Source: Amoebidium appalachense (lineage: Eukaryota; Ichthyosporea). From it: a DNA stretch of 64,000 bases. The position numbers and the translations under genes were made by a program. Below, piece by piece: positions 11,513 to 22,603 of the stretch (positions are counted from its first letter, which is position 1; the number at the start of each line of letters is the position of its first letter). The notes beneath the pieces are model-generated. The model saw only the letters and a list, made by a program, of their open reading frames with translations, did no database searches and was not told where the DNA came from. The DNA is taken from contig CAVNZM010000007.1 in the NCBI GenBank assembly GCA_963693365.1, forward strand, positions 8,432,001 to 8,496,000, given 5' to 3'.

Positions 11513-14490
11513 ATGGACGGTATGTGTGTTCGGTCATGTTAAAATCTTGTCAAGACCCCCCCTCCCCCCACACTGCCTTGACCTTAGACATGTTTTAGTT
11601 GATTAGTTAGACTCCTTCAGCTCTCTTTCTGTGAGTGCCCATATAAGCTATGGGCTTTGAAGCATTTAAAAAGCATTTAGTAGTGAAAGGAATTATGAGG
11701 CTCAAAAAAGCAAACGGAGTATCGTTTTTGGTAAGTTGTTTGACTGCGGGGAAGGGGTGGTGGGGCTGCTTGGTCGTTTGTGCTCGACATAACCATACCG
11801 TTACAACAGGTGTTTGCATACATGTTTGAGCCGAGTTTGGCGTTTTGGGGCCTGGCGGACTTTGAGAGACGAAGCACGAGCATAGAGGATGAAGGAGAGG
11901 AGGGGTATCTTAGTCGCTTTTCGAACGCCAAGCATCATGTTGAGACCTGGGCTGTTGAGTGAAAGAGCAAGAGTGCGGAGTGGTGGGGAGGTGTGGAGCC
12001 AAACGAAAAGAGAGAGAATGTGGAGAGGAATAGAGTGGGCAACTGCAGCTTTTACAATAAAGAGTGTTAGCAATGCCTTTACACCAGATGTTTGTTTCAT
12101 TGTGTCAAGGCAGTTGAGGGGTGGTCTATCTTCTGTCTTGTAAGACAGGTGCTGCTCCTCAGCCTGCTTAGCCGCCTCCCCCCCCCCCCCTCCCCCCTCC
12201 CCTCCCCGTCTCACAGAAAAAAAGTAAAAAGAAAGATGAAGAAAGTAAAAGGAAAGGAATGGTAAAAAAAAGAAAAAGGAAAAAAGAAGGGAATGGAAAA
12301 GTCCATAAATAAAAAGGGGTAAGAGAGATTGAATATCCGAATTCTACTGCTGGTTAGAAGTTGGACATGCACACGAAGCTAGCGTATAGAAGGGTTTGAG
12401 AGAAAGGGAGCCTGATCGGGCTGCAGTTTTGGGTGTGTTTGTTTTGTTCGTGTCTGCGTTCATCCTTGCATATCAGTGCACAACCAGGGGAGTGTGCTGC
12501 TACGAAACATCTGCTAGCTTGACATCACCGCTCTAATAGTTCTTAGTGTGGAATGCTTGAGACTGTTACTGCTTTTAGCACTCAGGATGTGCATTTTGGA
12601 GTGTGTGTGTTTCTTTTAAGTTCTTTTCGGTGCCTGCAAAGGCATGTGCTCGAGAGAAGACAGCCACGATGCTAGCCAAAGGCCAGACTGGCAGCCAGCA
12701 AGCATTGCTTATGTGTAGTAATGGTGATGCTTTTTGTGAAGTTGCACGGGTTGAACACTGACACCCAGTTGCACCCCTACCATATTTGCCTCAACATATC
12801 GAGTAGACTATCGGCGCTACGGCAACGGTGAGCAATCCCCCCCTTTCCCCCCGAAAAAAGAAAAAGAACTATATTCAAACACAAACAAGCAAACGCCATT
12901 AAGGTATCTGCTCTTACCTTGTGCCATATTCGTATGGGTGTGTAGGGCGTTTCATTGGTGCGTTAGATGATTCCTCTCTCCTTTCCTTGTGCCTCTTTGA
13001 TTATACACTCCGGTAACTCCCCCCCCCCCCCCCCCCCCCTCCCCCGGCCCAGGGAAAAAAAGGAAACCGCCCACCCACCCCCTCAAACATGCCTATATGC
13101 AGGCACATGCACGTTGGAGACAGCAATCCCTGTTCCAGAGCTCCTCGATTTGCCAGTATCCGCCCGAGTGTTTTTTTGGCATGTGTGGTGAACATCATGC
13201 AGAGCACTTCTTTCTTGGCAATTGAAAATGCTGGGCTTTGTGGGGAGGCTCCCGTATGCAACAGCAAACCTTCAGAAGGAAAAAAGTGCTATAGCTGATT
13301 TCCCCCTCGTTTTTAGCTCCCCATAGTATATTTATTTACCCATTTTTAAGCCGATTTCTTACGTTTCGTGCCCACAGATCGGGACGACCGTTATCGCGAC
13401 AGCGGTCGGGATAGATTCCGTGACGACAGGGGAAGCTATCGCGACGATCGGGGGGGGTTACCGCGACGATCGGGGGGGCTATCGCGACGATAGGGGGGGA
13501 TACCGTGGAGACAGTTACCGTGATGGCGGGTACCGTGGATTCGGTGGCGGTGGGTCACGCTCAGGGTATGTGTGCTTGTGTGTCTCTCCCCCTCCCCCCC
13601 CCCCCCTCCTCTCTCCCCCCCTCACCCCCAACACACACACACACACACACACATGGAATTATACTTGGGGTGCACGTGTTCATCGTCTGGATTGCTCCCC
13701 CCCCCCTCCCCCCCCCCCCCCCCGGTGGGTCCCCCCTGAGGATGGGCTCTGCTTATTATACATACTCTTTATGTATGGCTTGCATTCTGCATCGTGTTAT
13801 CCGTTTGTTCTTGTGTACTTCGTACTTTATGACGCATTCAAATCCCCCCCTCCTCCCCCCCCCCCCCCCCCCCTCCCCCCTATCCTCCCCTTCTTCTACA
13901 CCCGTGGCTTTCCTTGTGCTTTCTTGGTTGTGTGTGCGTGTGTATCACGAGGTGTACATGCGTGTGTTGGGTTTGGTAGTTGCGGTCATTGTGGCTCACC
14001 TCCTCGATCTCCTCTCTCTCTCTCTTTCCCTCTCTCTCTCTGTCTCCCTCTCTCTCTCTCCCTCTCTCTCTCCCTCTCTTCTCCCTCTCCCTCATTCCTC
14101 CCTCCCCCATTCTCTTTTTCTGGGTGTGCGGAAAGACTCGTTTGTGTGTGTGTGTGGGAGGGAGGGGGGTGGATGCTTTCTCTCTCTCTGTGCCCTGACT
14201 ATGGAATGCATGCAGGTACGGTGGTGTCTCTTCGGCCCCGCCACGCCGTCGGTAAATCCCCCCCCCCCCCCCCCCCCCCCCCCCGGGGCGTTTCCCTACC
14301 CTTAGTGGTTCGTATTGAGGTGAATGTGTTGAAATCTGGGTACTGTGGATGAGTTGCACAATGGGTTTGTGTGGTCCTTTGTGAATGTGTACATCGTATT
14401 TTGTAACACATTCTAAAGTTGCCCTCCCTCTGCCGCTTCACCCTTGCTACAGAAAGCGAAAACAAGACCCTGTTGACAGGGGATACCCCC

Positions 14491-14521
<31 letters not shown>

Positions 14522-14628
14522 AAAAAAAAAAAAAAAGATACAATAAATTAAAATAAAAAAGAAAAGTGCTAGCAGTATGTTACCCGTTATGAATGTGTAC
14601 TTCGCTCTCTATGACACGTTCTAACTAC

Positions 14629-14665
<37 letters not shown>

Positions 14666-15573
14666 ACCATCTTTGAGGATGGGCTCTGCGTATGATCTAT
14701 ACTCAGCGTGCTTTGCATTGTCTTGTCCACCACGCATGTGACTACGTAACCCCCCCCCCCCTTTCCCATTCTCTCGTCCCACACACACACCACTTTCATG
14801 TGCTCCGCTCACTCATATCCCCCCTGTTCCTTTCCATTTGCAGTGGTGACCGGTTCCACAACGAAGATGCAAAGGAGAAGTCGTCGACTCTCTTTGTTGG
14901 CGGCATCCCCTACAGCTTCCGTGAGAGCGACATGGAGCAGCTTTTTGAGAAGTTCGGACGTGTGGAAAAGACGGTGATTGGGGTGGATAGGAGGACTGGA
15001 CGCCCCAAAGGGTATGTTTTGAAGAGGGTTTTGCACGTGTGTGTATGTGTGTGTGTGTGTTTGGTGGGGGGAGGGGGACGGGGGGGGGGGGGGGGGGCTG
15101 GTGTGGGTGGGTGTGTGTGTTTGGGGGGGGGGGGGGGGGGGGTGTATATGTGTGTTTGTGTGTTTGTGATAAATTGTTTGGAAGGGCAAGGACCCCGTTT
15201 CCTGCGTGTTTTGATGGTTGTGTCTAGGGTGGGTGGTTTGTGCTTGCTAAACCCGTTGAGCATGTCTCCCTTTCCCTCTCCGCTCCCAATTTCGAGCTCG
15301 AGCCCGTTGTTGACACTCCGCACACGTACACACACAGAAATACACTCCACGTGTACTCGCACGCTTGCGTACACGTGCACGTACACACACGTACACACAC
15401 GTACACGTACACATACAGGTTTGGGTTTGTGACGTTTGAAGATCGTCGGGATGCCGAGGATGCCTATGACCGCATGCAGAACTACGAGCTGGAGGGCCGC
15501 CGTCTGCGTCTGGACTTTGACGTTGGTCTCGAGCAGAAACAGCGCATGATCAGCAAATGGTGAATACTATCCC

Positions 15574-15616
<43 letters not shown>

Positions 15617-16275
15617 CACACACACCCTTGCCGCCGCCACCACACAACACAACAAACATATTTACTCAATTTGTTGTCTTTAAGGCGCTGAACCATCCCC
15701 CCCCCCCCACCACCACCACCACCACCACCACCACCACCACCACCCACCCACCCACCCACCCAAAAAAAGGCATCTTCTCCGTGGGCACCAACACCACCAC
15801 CCAAATACTCTCTTCCCAACCTGCCCCCCCCTCCCCCCCCCCCCCCCCCAGTCTTCTTTCAGAGGTGTCCTTTCAGGACAGACCACTGTGTGGAGACCGC
15901 TTTACTTCCATGCAACCGGGCATGGTTGCTCTGTGTCGTGCATCTGTAAGCACATAAACATTTTTCGCTGCACTGCATTAGTTTGCACACACATATTCAC
16001 CGTTTTGCTCACCTTGCTTGCATAAGCAACCCTGCTCGTCTTTGATCAAGACGGGTTGACCCTCCCGAGTTCAGTTGATGCTGCTGTCTGAGTTGGAGAG
16101 TCATATATACGCGGGCTAAGGGGTCGAAACTCAGGCGCAATTGATGACTTGGGCCCTCCCTGAGGATGGGCTCTGCTTGTGACGCATACTGTGCGCATGG
16201 CTATGTTGCATACTTGAACGTTTGCCTTTGCATGTGTCCTTCGTGTATGCGTACTTCGTACCGTGTTCCGCATTC

Positions 16276-16317
<42 letters not shown>

Positions 16318-16864
16318 ATCCCCTATATCTCTCAAAAAAAAAAAAAAAAAAACAGGTAAGAAAAGAAAAGAAAAAGCCCTTACACTACACACTCTCACAC
16401 TTACTCATCCTCGGTCTCAGAGATGTGAACCCACCCCACACACACTCACTGCATAACACCCCGGCCTTTACCATGTCCACCTTGCCTTCTTCATTTCTTC
16501 TGCTACGCCCACACACACATTTGTCTTCGGTATATTTTTCGCCATGCATGTAAGCCCCACACATTCTTTAATGCACACACTGACACACACTGACGTGATC
16601 TTTTGCTTTCACAGGGAGGGCCGTCGTCTTGAAAGTCAGGGCAAGCGCAAGTCACGTTCGCGCACTCGCTCACGCTCCCCCCGCCGCTCTCGTTCCCGGA
16701 CCCGTTCCCGTTCCCGCTCTCCCCGCAACTCACGTTCTCGCAGCCGATCACGCTCTCCCGCACGTGGCGGTTCTCGGTCGCCCTCCCCTAGACGTTCCAG
16801 ATCTGCATCTAGGGGGGCATCTCGGTCCCCTCCTCCTCGGCCTAGATCCGTCAGCCCGGCTTGA
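11513..16864 (+). CDS. SR-type splicing factor (one RRM, RS domain), 5 coding exons
   Basis: The exons are 11513-11519, 13378-13565, 14844-15011, 15419-15559 and 16615-16864 (stop TGA). All introns are GT-AG. The first coding exon is only ATG GAC G, and its phase fits the next exon. The protein is about 250 residues. Residues 1-65 are repeats of the type YRDDRGG, followed by one RRM at about 79-155 with RNP2 LFVGGI and RNP1 KGFGFVTF, and then an Arg-Ser/Pro domain from about residue 168 to the end. This architecture is that of SR or Tra2/SCL-like factors, which bind exonic enhancers and recruit the spliceosome in the nucleus. Exon 2 has a G8 run at 13450-13457 where flanking repeat units have G7. 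One G must be removed for a continuous frame, so this is a sequencing error or a real frameshift. The introns hold several C-tailed elements. The exact subfamily is not resolved. Confidence 0.85.
13728..13880 (+). repeat. C-tailed dispersed element, SR gene intron 2
   Basis: The element begins GAGGATGGGCTCTGCTTATT and ends TGACGCATTCAAA, followed by a poly(C)-rich run. The unique part is about 110 bp and differs by only about two bases from the reverse complement of the copy at 41751-41860 in another gene. It is in the sense orientation of its host gene. Confidence 0.85.
14335..14755 (+). repeat. cluster of partial C-tailed elements, SR gene intron 2
   Basis: There are two 3'-half copies (about 14365-14415, with GTGAATGTGTACATCGTATT, and about 14570-14632, with GAATGTGTACTTCGCTCTCT then (C)n) and one 5'-half copy (about 14675-14758, with GAGGATGGGCTCTGCGTATG, ending in (C)n). 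All are sense to the SR gene. They are more diverged than the copy at 13728. Confidence 0.65.
15850..16318 (+). repeat. long composite form of the C-tailed element, SR gene intron 4
   Basis: Module A (about 15850-16155) contains CAGAGGTGTCCTTTCAGGAC and TTGATCAAGACGGGTTGACC. It is followed directly by module B (about 16156-16277), the short element starting GAGGATGGGCTCTGCTTGTG, and then by (C)n to about 16317. The same A+B unit is found in reverse complement at 20384-20835 and in its tandem copies. It is sense to the host gene and has no coding capacity. Confidence 0.85.
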
Positions 16865-16953
16865 TGAAGGTGCGTGGGTGGCAGACCGGGTGTTTGTGTG
16901 GGTGCGTGGGTGTGGGGGTGGTGGGGGAGAGGGGGGAGGGGGGAGGGGGGGGA

Positions 16954-16984
<31 letters not shown>

Positions 16985-17445
16985 AGGGCAAAGAGTGGGT
17001 GTGGAGGTGGGATGAAGCACAGGGTGGGTGGTATGATGTGTTTGGTGGTGACGGCGTGTGGGTGACTGTGTGTGTTTTATGTGGCGGTGTGAGCAGGGTG
17101 TGTGCATTTTTATAAATGGATAGGGACGGAACTACTGATGTTAGGTGACCGTGCGTGCTGTGTTCAGATGTGTGAGGTGGTCACGGTGTCGTCATGTGTG
17201 TGTGTGTGGTGTGTGTGTGTGTGTGCTCGTCTGTGTGTACGTGTATGCTGTTCATGTATATTGTTGTACCAACAAAAAGTATTCACAGGCTGATCCAATC
17301 TCCCTGCAGGCCTGTGTCCTGGGGTGGGTGCTGTTATCCGGGCATTTGATCAAGATGTGCGGAGGCAACAAAGACGAGGGATTGGTGGATTGAGGGACGG
17401 CAATATGGATGGCAACAAACGGGTGGCGCTCCGTGATCTATGCTC

Positions 17446-17479
<34 letters not shown>

Positions 17480-18349
17480 GTTAACCATTGTACGTGATGC
17501 TATGTTTCTTCCTAACCTACACCGAATCTTTTGACTAATAATTATGATAATACGATAGGGAGCACATTTAGAACAATTTAGGGCTGTGCTTGACGGGTAT
17601 AAAGTTTTCCCCCCTCTCGGCATCCGGGACTCGAAAGCTTAAAGGCGTGCTTATCGGTGCTCGTCATGCATAATTCAGGCGGGATTTTGTAGAACCAGTT
17701 TTCTTGGCAAGCGCGGTGTAGAATGGCTGGGCTAGGCTGTTGCAGGTTGGTTGGGATTAAACGTCGGTGAATGCTCCCCCTTTTGCCTGATTTTTTACCT
17801 GGCAGTAAAGCAGTGAATAGAGTGCCGTGGATATTATATCTGGCCTTGGTTCATGTGAGGAATCGACAAGCAAATACGATCATGTCTGTGACCTGTTTGG
17901 TATCTGGGGCTTCCTGATACATGCCGGCTTGCAGGCTTCTTCTGCCAAGTGTAATAAAGTGACCATGTAATAAAATTCAAGCTTTGGGACAAACACACAG
18001 AGTACCTGGTACAAATTTAATTAAATCTCGGTGTACCGAGCAGCCACAGGGAAGATGGTACTCCGATAAAACACATTCATGCACATGCACACCGTACGTA
18101 GTTGTACACGTAAAATAGAGGAAACCCTTACATTGATAGGTCACACAATGTGTGATGTGGTGCGTAATAGCGATCAGGCAAACTTCGAACATGTTGCTTA
18201 TAAAGTGTGCGCGCAGTTTGTGTTCTACGTCATGAGATATACAGAACCGTGCACATCGATCATGGGTGAACATAAAAGCCTGGCTATCTGGCGTGCACGA
18301 GGGGAAAGGTTGGGCGTGTGGGCGTGTGCGTGTGTGTGTACGGTCACAA

Positions 18350-18380
<31 letters not shown>

Positions 18381-18831
18381 TACTATCCAGAATTAACAAT
18401 TTTTCGGATCCAGGGAGGGCACCCAGGCACACAACACGTAGCCCACACATTTATTCAACTACTTTGGGTCTCCATCCACACGCCTACTCATATGATACAC
18501 GACTGTACAACAGTACACGTGTGGAGGTGGGGTACTTCGAACAACGAAATGATATGGTCGACCTTCTGAAAGTATACGTGCACTAAAGCACAAAGGGGAA
18601 ACATAAAACGAAACACAACTACAGAACGAAACACAACTACAGACTAAACTAGGCTAACCCAGTCATGTCTTAGACAACACTACCCAACACACCATCCGCC
18701 CTCCCTTCACGTGGCTCTGCCCCACAAACGAGCCACAGATACCACACCACCACCCAAGCACGTGATTTTAAATCACACAGGGTCCAATCCAAACACACAG
18801 CTAAATATTACATGGAGCGTGAAGGAAACTC
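16865..18831. other. convergent 3' intergenic region (SR gene / two-RRM gene)
   Basis: The region contains a G-rich block with a (G)n run near 16960-16984, (GT)n near 17190-17225, a poly(T) run of about 33 at 17446-17478 and a (G)n run near 18351-18379. Candidate polyadenylation signals for the SR gene are annotated separately. No other gene is seen. Confidence 0.6.
17953..17974 (+). terminator. candidate polyadenylation signals
   Basis: Two AATAAA hexamers lie on the plus strand, at 17953-17958 and 17969-17974, about 1.1 kb after the SR stop codon. The distance is long for a 3' UTR, so use of these sites is uncertain. Confidence 0.3.
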
Positions 18832-19338
18832 CTACTCGCTGCGCCCACGGCCGCGCCCACGGTAGCCACCGCGGCTGGGGGGTGCACCGCCGGCAAAGCG
18901 ATCCTGATAAACGCAGGTAGTTAGGCTCATGCTGGCATCTCGGCACATAAGAAAGGTGTGAACACAGCTAAACCGAACCACTAAAAAAACCAACCAAACA
19001 AACAAAAACAAGTCAATACCCATAAAAAAAGGTGTCCACTAATTTGATACAGCCTTAAGGCCCATCAAACCATTGTAAGCGAATCAAGAAACGGCATCTC
19101 CTTGTCGGCGCCCATCCACTGAAGCTACATCGTAGTGTGATAGAGCCAAACCCCTACTATTGGTTGCAAACCAGGGCCATTGACATACCAATCCCATGTT
19201 CATGCATATATGCTGCATGTACAGGTGAAAAGAGGTATAACTTACACCTACAAAGGGCTTCAGTACCAGACTCTCTGGCTCTCTCCCTCCTTTGCCCCCT
19301 CCCTCTCTCTGTGTGTATGTGTGTTGGGGAGAACGGGA

Positions 19339-19374
<36 letters not shown>

Positions 19375-20000
19375 ACACACCAGGTGCACGTCCATCAGAC
19401 GGCCACGGAACTCTGAGTTGTTCAGCTTGTCTGCAGAGGAGGGAGGGGAAATGTTAGCACGATTTGCACATACTATAAACCAACGTGCACGCACCAACAA
19501 AATGAAGATTTCAACCAACCAGCTACCGTTTGCTTCCACTTGAAAACTGTTAACACTTCCCGACGCAATGGAGTTTTGTCAAGCACCAAGCACAGCTGTA
19601 AGGTCCACACACAACACGTGTGTAGAAGCTCTGCACCACAATCTTCCAATGAAGGAATGCATCGACACGGTATCAAGAATAAAGATAACCGATCAAACCT
19701 TTCAAATCCACACCTAACCCATGGTAAGGGGATTTCACCGACCCTATGAGGATCGAGAAACGAAAGGGTGAAGGGGGGGGGGGGGGGGGGGGGGGGGGGA
19801 TCATACTGATGGCATCCTGGGCCTCTGCAGCCGAGCCCAGCAGCACGGTGCCGGCACCACGAGAGTAGCCCTCACTGTTGCCCAGAATCTCCGTGCGCAC
19901 AACATTGAACCCTGCATGGAAATCATAAATACCATACGAAAAAAAAAAAAAAAGAAGAAGAAGGAGAAGAAGAAGAAGAAAAGAAAGAAGAAAGAAGAAA

Positions 20001-20032
<32 letters not shown>

Positions 20033-21760
20033 ATATGAATGTGGAACACGGACGGTACGAAGTAACAAAACACGATTAGAAGCATGGTGCAGGACATATG
20101 CAAAGGCAAACATTCAAGCATGAAACATCACCAATGTGCACAGTATGTGTCATAAGCTGAGCCCATTTTCAGGGAGGGCCCAAGTCATCAATTGACTCTG
20201 AGTTTCGGCCCCTGAGCCCACGTATATACGACTCTCCAACTCAGACAGCAGCATCAACTAAACTTGGGAGGGCCAGCCCGTCTTGATCAAAGACAAGCAG
20301 GGTTGCTTACGCAAGCAAGGTGAGCAAAACGGTGAAGATGTGTAAAGGGGAGGGGGGAAGGGGGGGGGGGGGGGGGGGGGGGGTTTGAATGCGGAACACA
20401 GTACAAAGTACGCATACACGATGAGAAGCATGGTGCAGGACACATGCAAAGGCAAACATTCAAGTATGCAACATCAGCCATGCGCACAGTATGCGTCATA
20501 AGCAGAGCCCATCCTCAGGGAGGGCCCAAGTCATCAATTGCGTCTGAGTTTCGACCCCTTAGCCCGCGTATATACGACGCTCCAACTCAAACAGCAGCAT
20601 CAACTGAACTTGGGTGGGTCAACCCGTCTTGATCAAAGACGAGCAGGGTTGCTTATGCAAGCAAGGTGAGCAGAACGGTGAAGATGTGTGTGCAAACTAA
20701 TGCAGTGCAGCGAAAAACGCGTATGTGCTTACAGATGCACGACACAGAGCAACCATGCCCGGTTGCATGGAAGTAAAGATGTCTCCACACAGTGGTCTGT
20801 CCTGAAAGGACACCTCTGAAAGAAGACAGGGGGGGTTTGAATGCGGAACACAGTACAAAGTACGCATACACGATGAGAAGCATGGTGCAGGACACATGCA
20901 AAGGCAAACATTCAAGTATGCAACATCAGCCATGCGCACAGTATGCGTCATAAGCAGAGCCCATCCTCAGGGAGGGCCCAAGTCATCAATTGCGTCTGAG
21001 TTTCGACCCCTTAGCCCGCGTATATACGACGCTCCAACTCAAACAGCAGCATCAACTGAACTTGGGTGGGTCAACCCGTCTTGATCAAAGACGAGCAGGG
21101 TTGCTTATGCAAGCAAGGTGAGCAGAACGGTGAAGATGTGTGTGCAAACTAATGCAGTGCAGCGAAAAACGCGTATGTGCTTACAGATGCACGACACAGA
21201 GCAACCATGCCCGGTTGCATGGAAGTAAAGATGTCTCCACACAGTGGTCTGTCCTGAAAGGACACCTCTGAAAGAAGACAGGGGGGGTTTGAATGCGGAA
21301 CACAGTACAAAGTACGCATACACGATGAGAAGCATGGTGCAGGACACATGCAAAGGCAAACATTCAAGTATGCAACATCAGCCATGCGCACAGTATGCGT
21401 CATAAGCAGAGCCCATCCTCAGGGAGGGGGGGGGGGGGGGGCACGAGCAAGAACTGAGTGACAAACAAGGCAACACTCACAGCGCCACGTACCTACCGAT
21501 GTACCAATCCACAAACACAAGCGTGATTCCGGGAGGGAAAAAAAAAACAAAAAAAAAAAAAAAAAAAAAACACCACCCACGCAAGATCATCCCCCCCCCC
21601 CCCCCCCCCACCCCCCCCACACACACACACACACTCACCACCACCTACCCACCCAACAAATCCCTACCCACACCACCCCAACCCACCCACCCACAGCCCA
21701 ATAAGTTCCAGAAAACGAAGGAAAGGGCAGGGGTTATGCACATGGGGTGTGGATTTGCTG

Positions 21761-21796
<36 letters not shown>

Positions 21797-21854
21797 ATCT
21801 TTCTCTCTATATCTTTTCTCAATCTCTCCCTCTCTCTCCTTTTTCTTTCTTTTT

Positions 21855-21886
<32 letters not shown>

Positions 21887-22360
21887 TGAATGCGTCAAAA
21901 AGTACGAAGTACACAAGAACAAACGGATAACACGATGCAGAATGCAAGCCATACATAAAGAGTATGCATAATAAGCAGGAGGGGGGGGGGGGGGGGGGGG
22001 AGGGGGGAAGGGGGAAGGGGGGCAAAGACGCACCATGCTCCCGGAAGTGGTCCTTCAGGTCCTGCCAAGAAACACTGTAGTTGAGCTGCAGAGGGCATGC
22101 GTCAGTTTACTAACAGATCCCCCCCCCCCCCCCCCCCCCCCCCAAAAAAAAACAACAAAACACACACACACACACAAAAAAAAAAAAAAGAAAAAAAAAA
22201 AGGGGAAAAAAATAAAAAGAAAGAAAGAAAGAAAGAAAGAAAAAAGCGCGTCCACAGGCACCCGCCCACACCCACCCCTTGTTTTGGTGGACAGCAATCA
22301 ACAAATCAACAACGTACAAAATACACACACGCACATACACCTTTCGTGCGAGTAAACCCC

Positions 22361-22391
<31 letters not shown>

Positions 22392-22568
22392 AAACACAGA
22401 CACCCACACCCTTTCAATCAAGGGTCGACATGTATGTGCGTGCACATCATGTTTCAACATGAAGTTTGAGGTAGCTAGGTATGAGAGTGGGTTAAGAATA
22501 GGGTGTGACAGGAGGAGGTGCGGGGGCAAGGTGATTACCCACAAGCATACATGTGAGAGAGAGAGAGA

Positions 22569-22603
<35 letters not shown>

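Noticed and set aside
19673-21403. Repeated open frames of 60-84 codons in the 452-bp units
   Set aside because: The same frames recur because the DNA repeats. They have no conserved start or domain and lie in an intron.
20384-21428. CRISPR-like regular repeat
   Set aside because: The units are 452 bp and directly abutting, with no short repeat-spacer pattern, and the locus is a eukaryotic intron.
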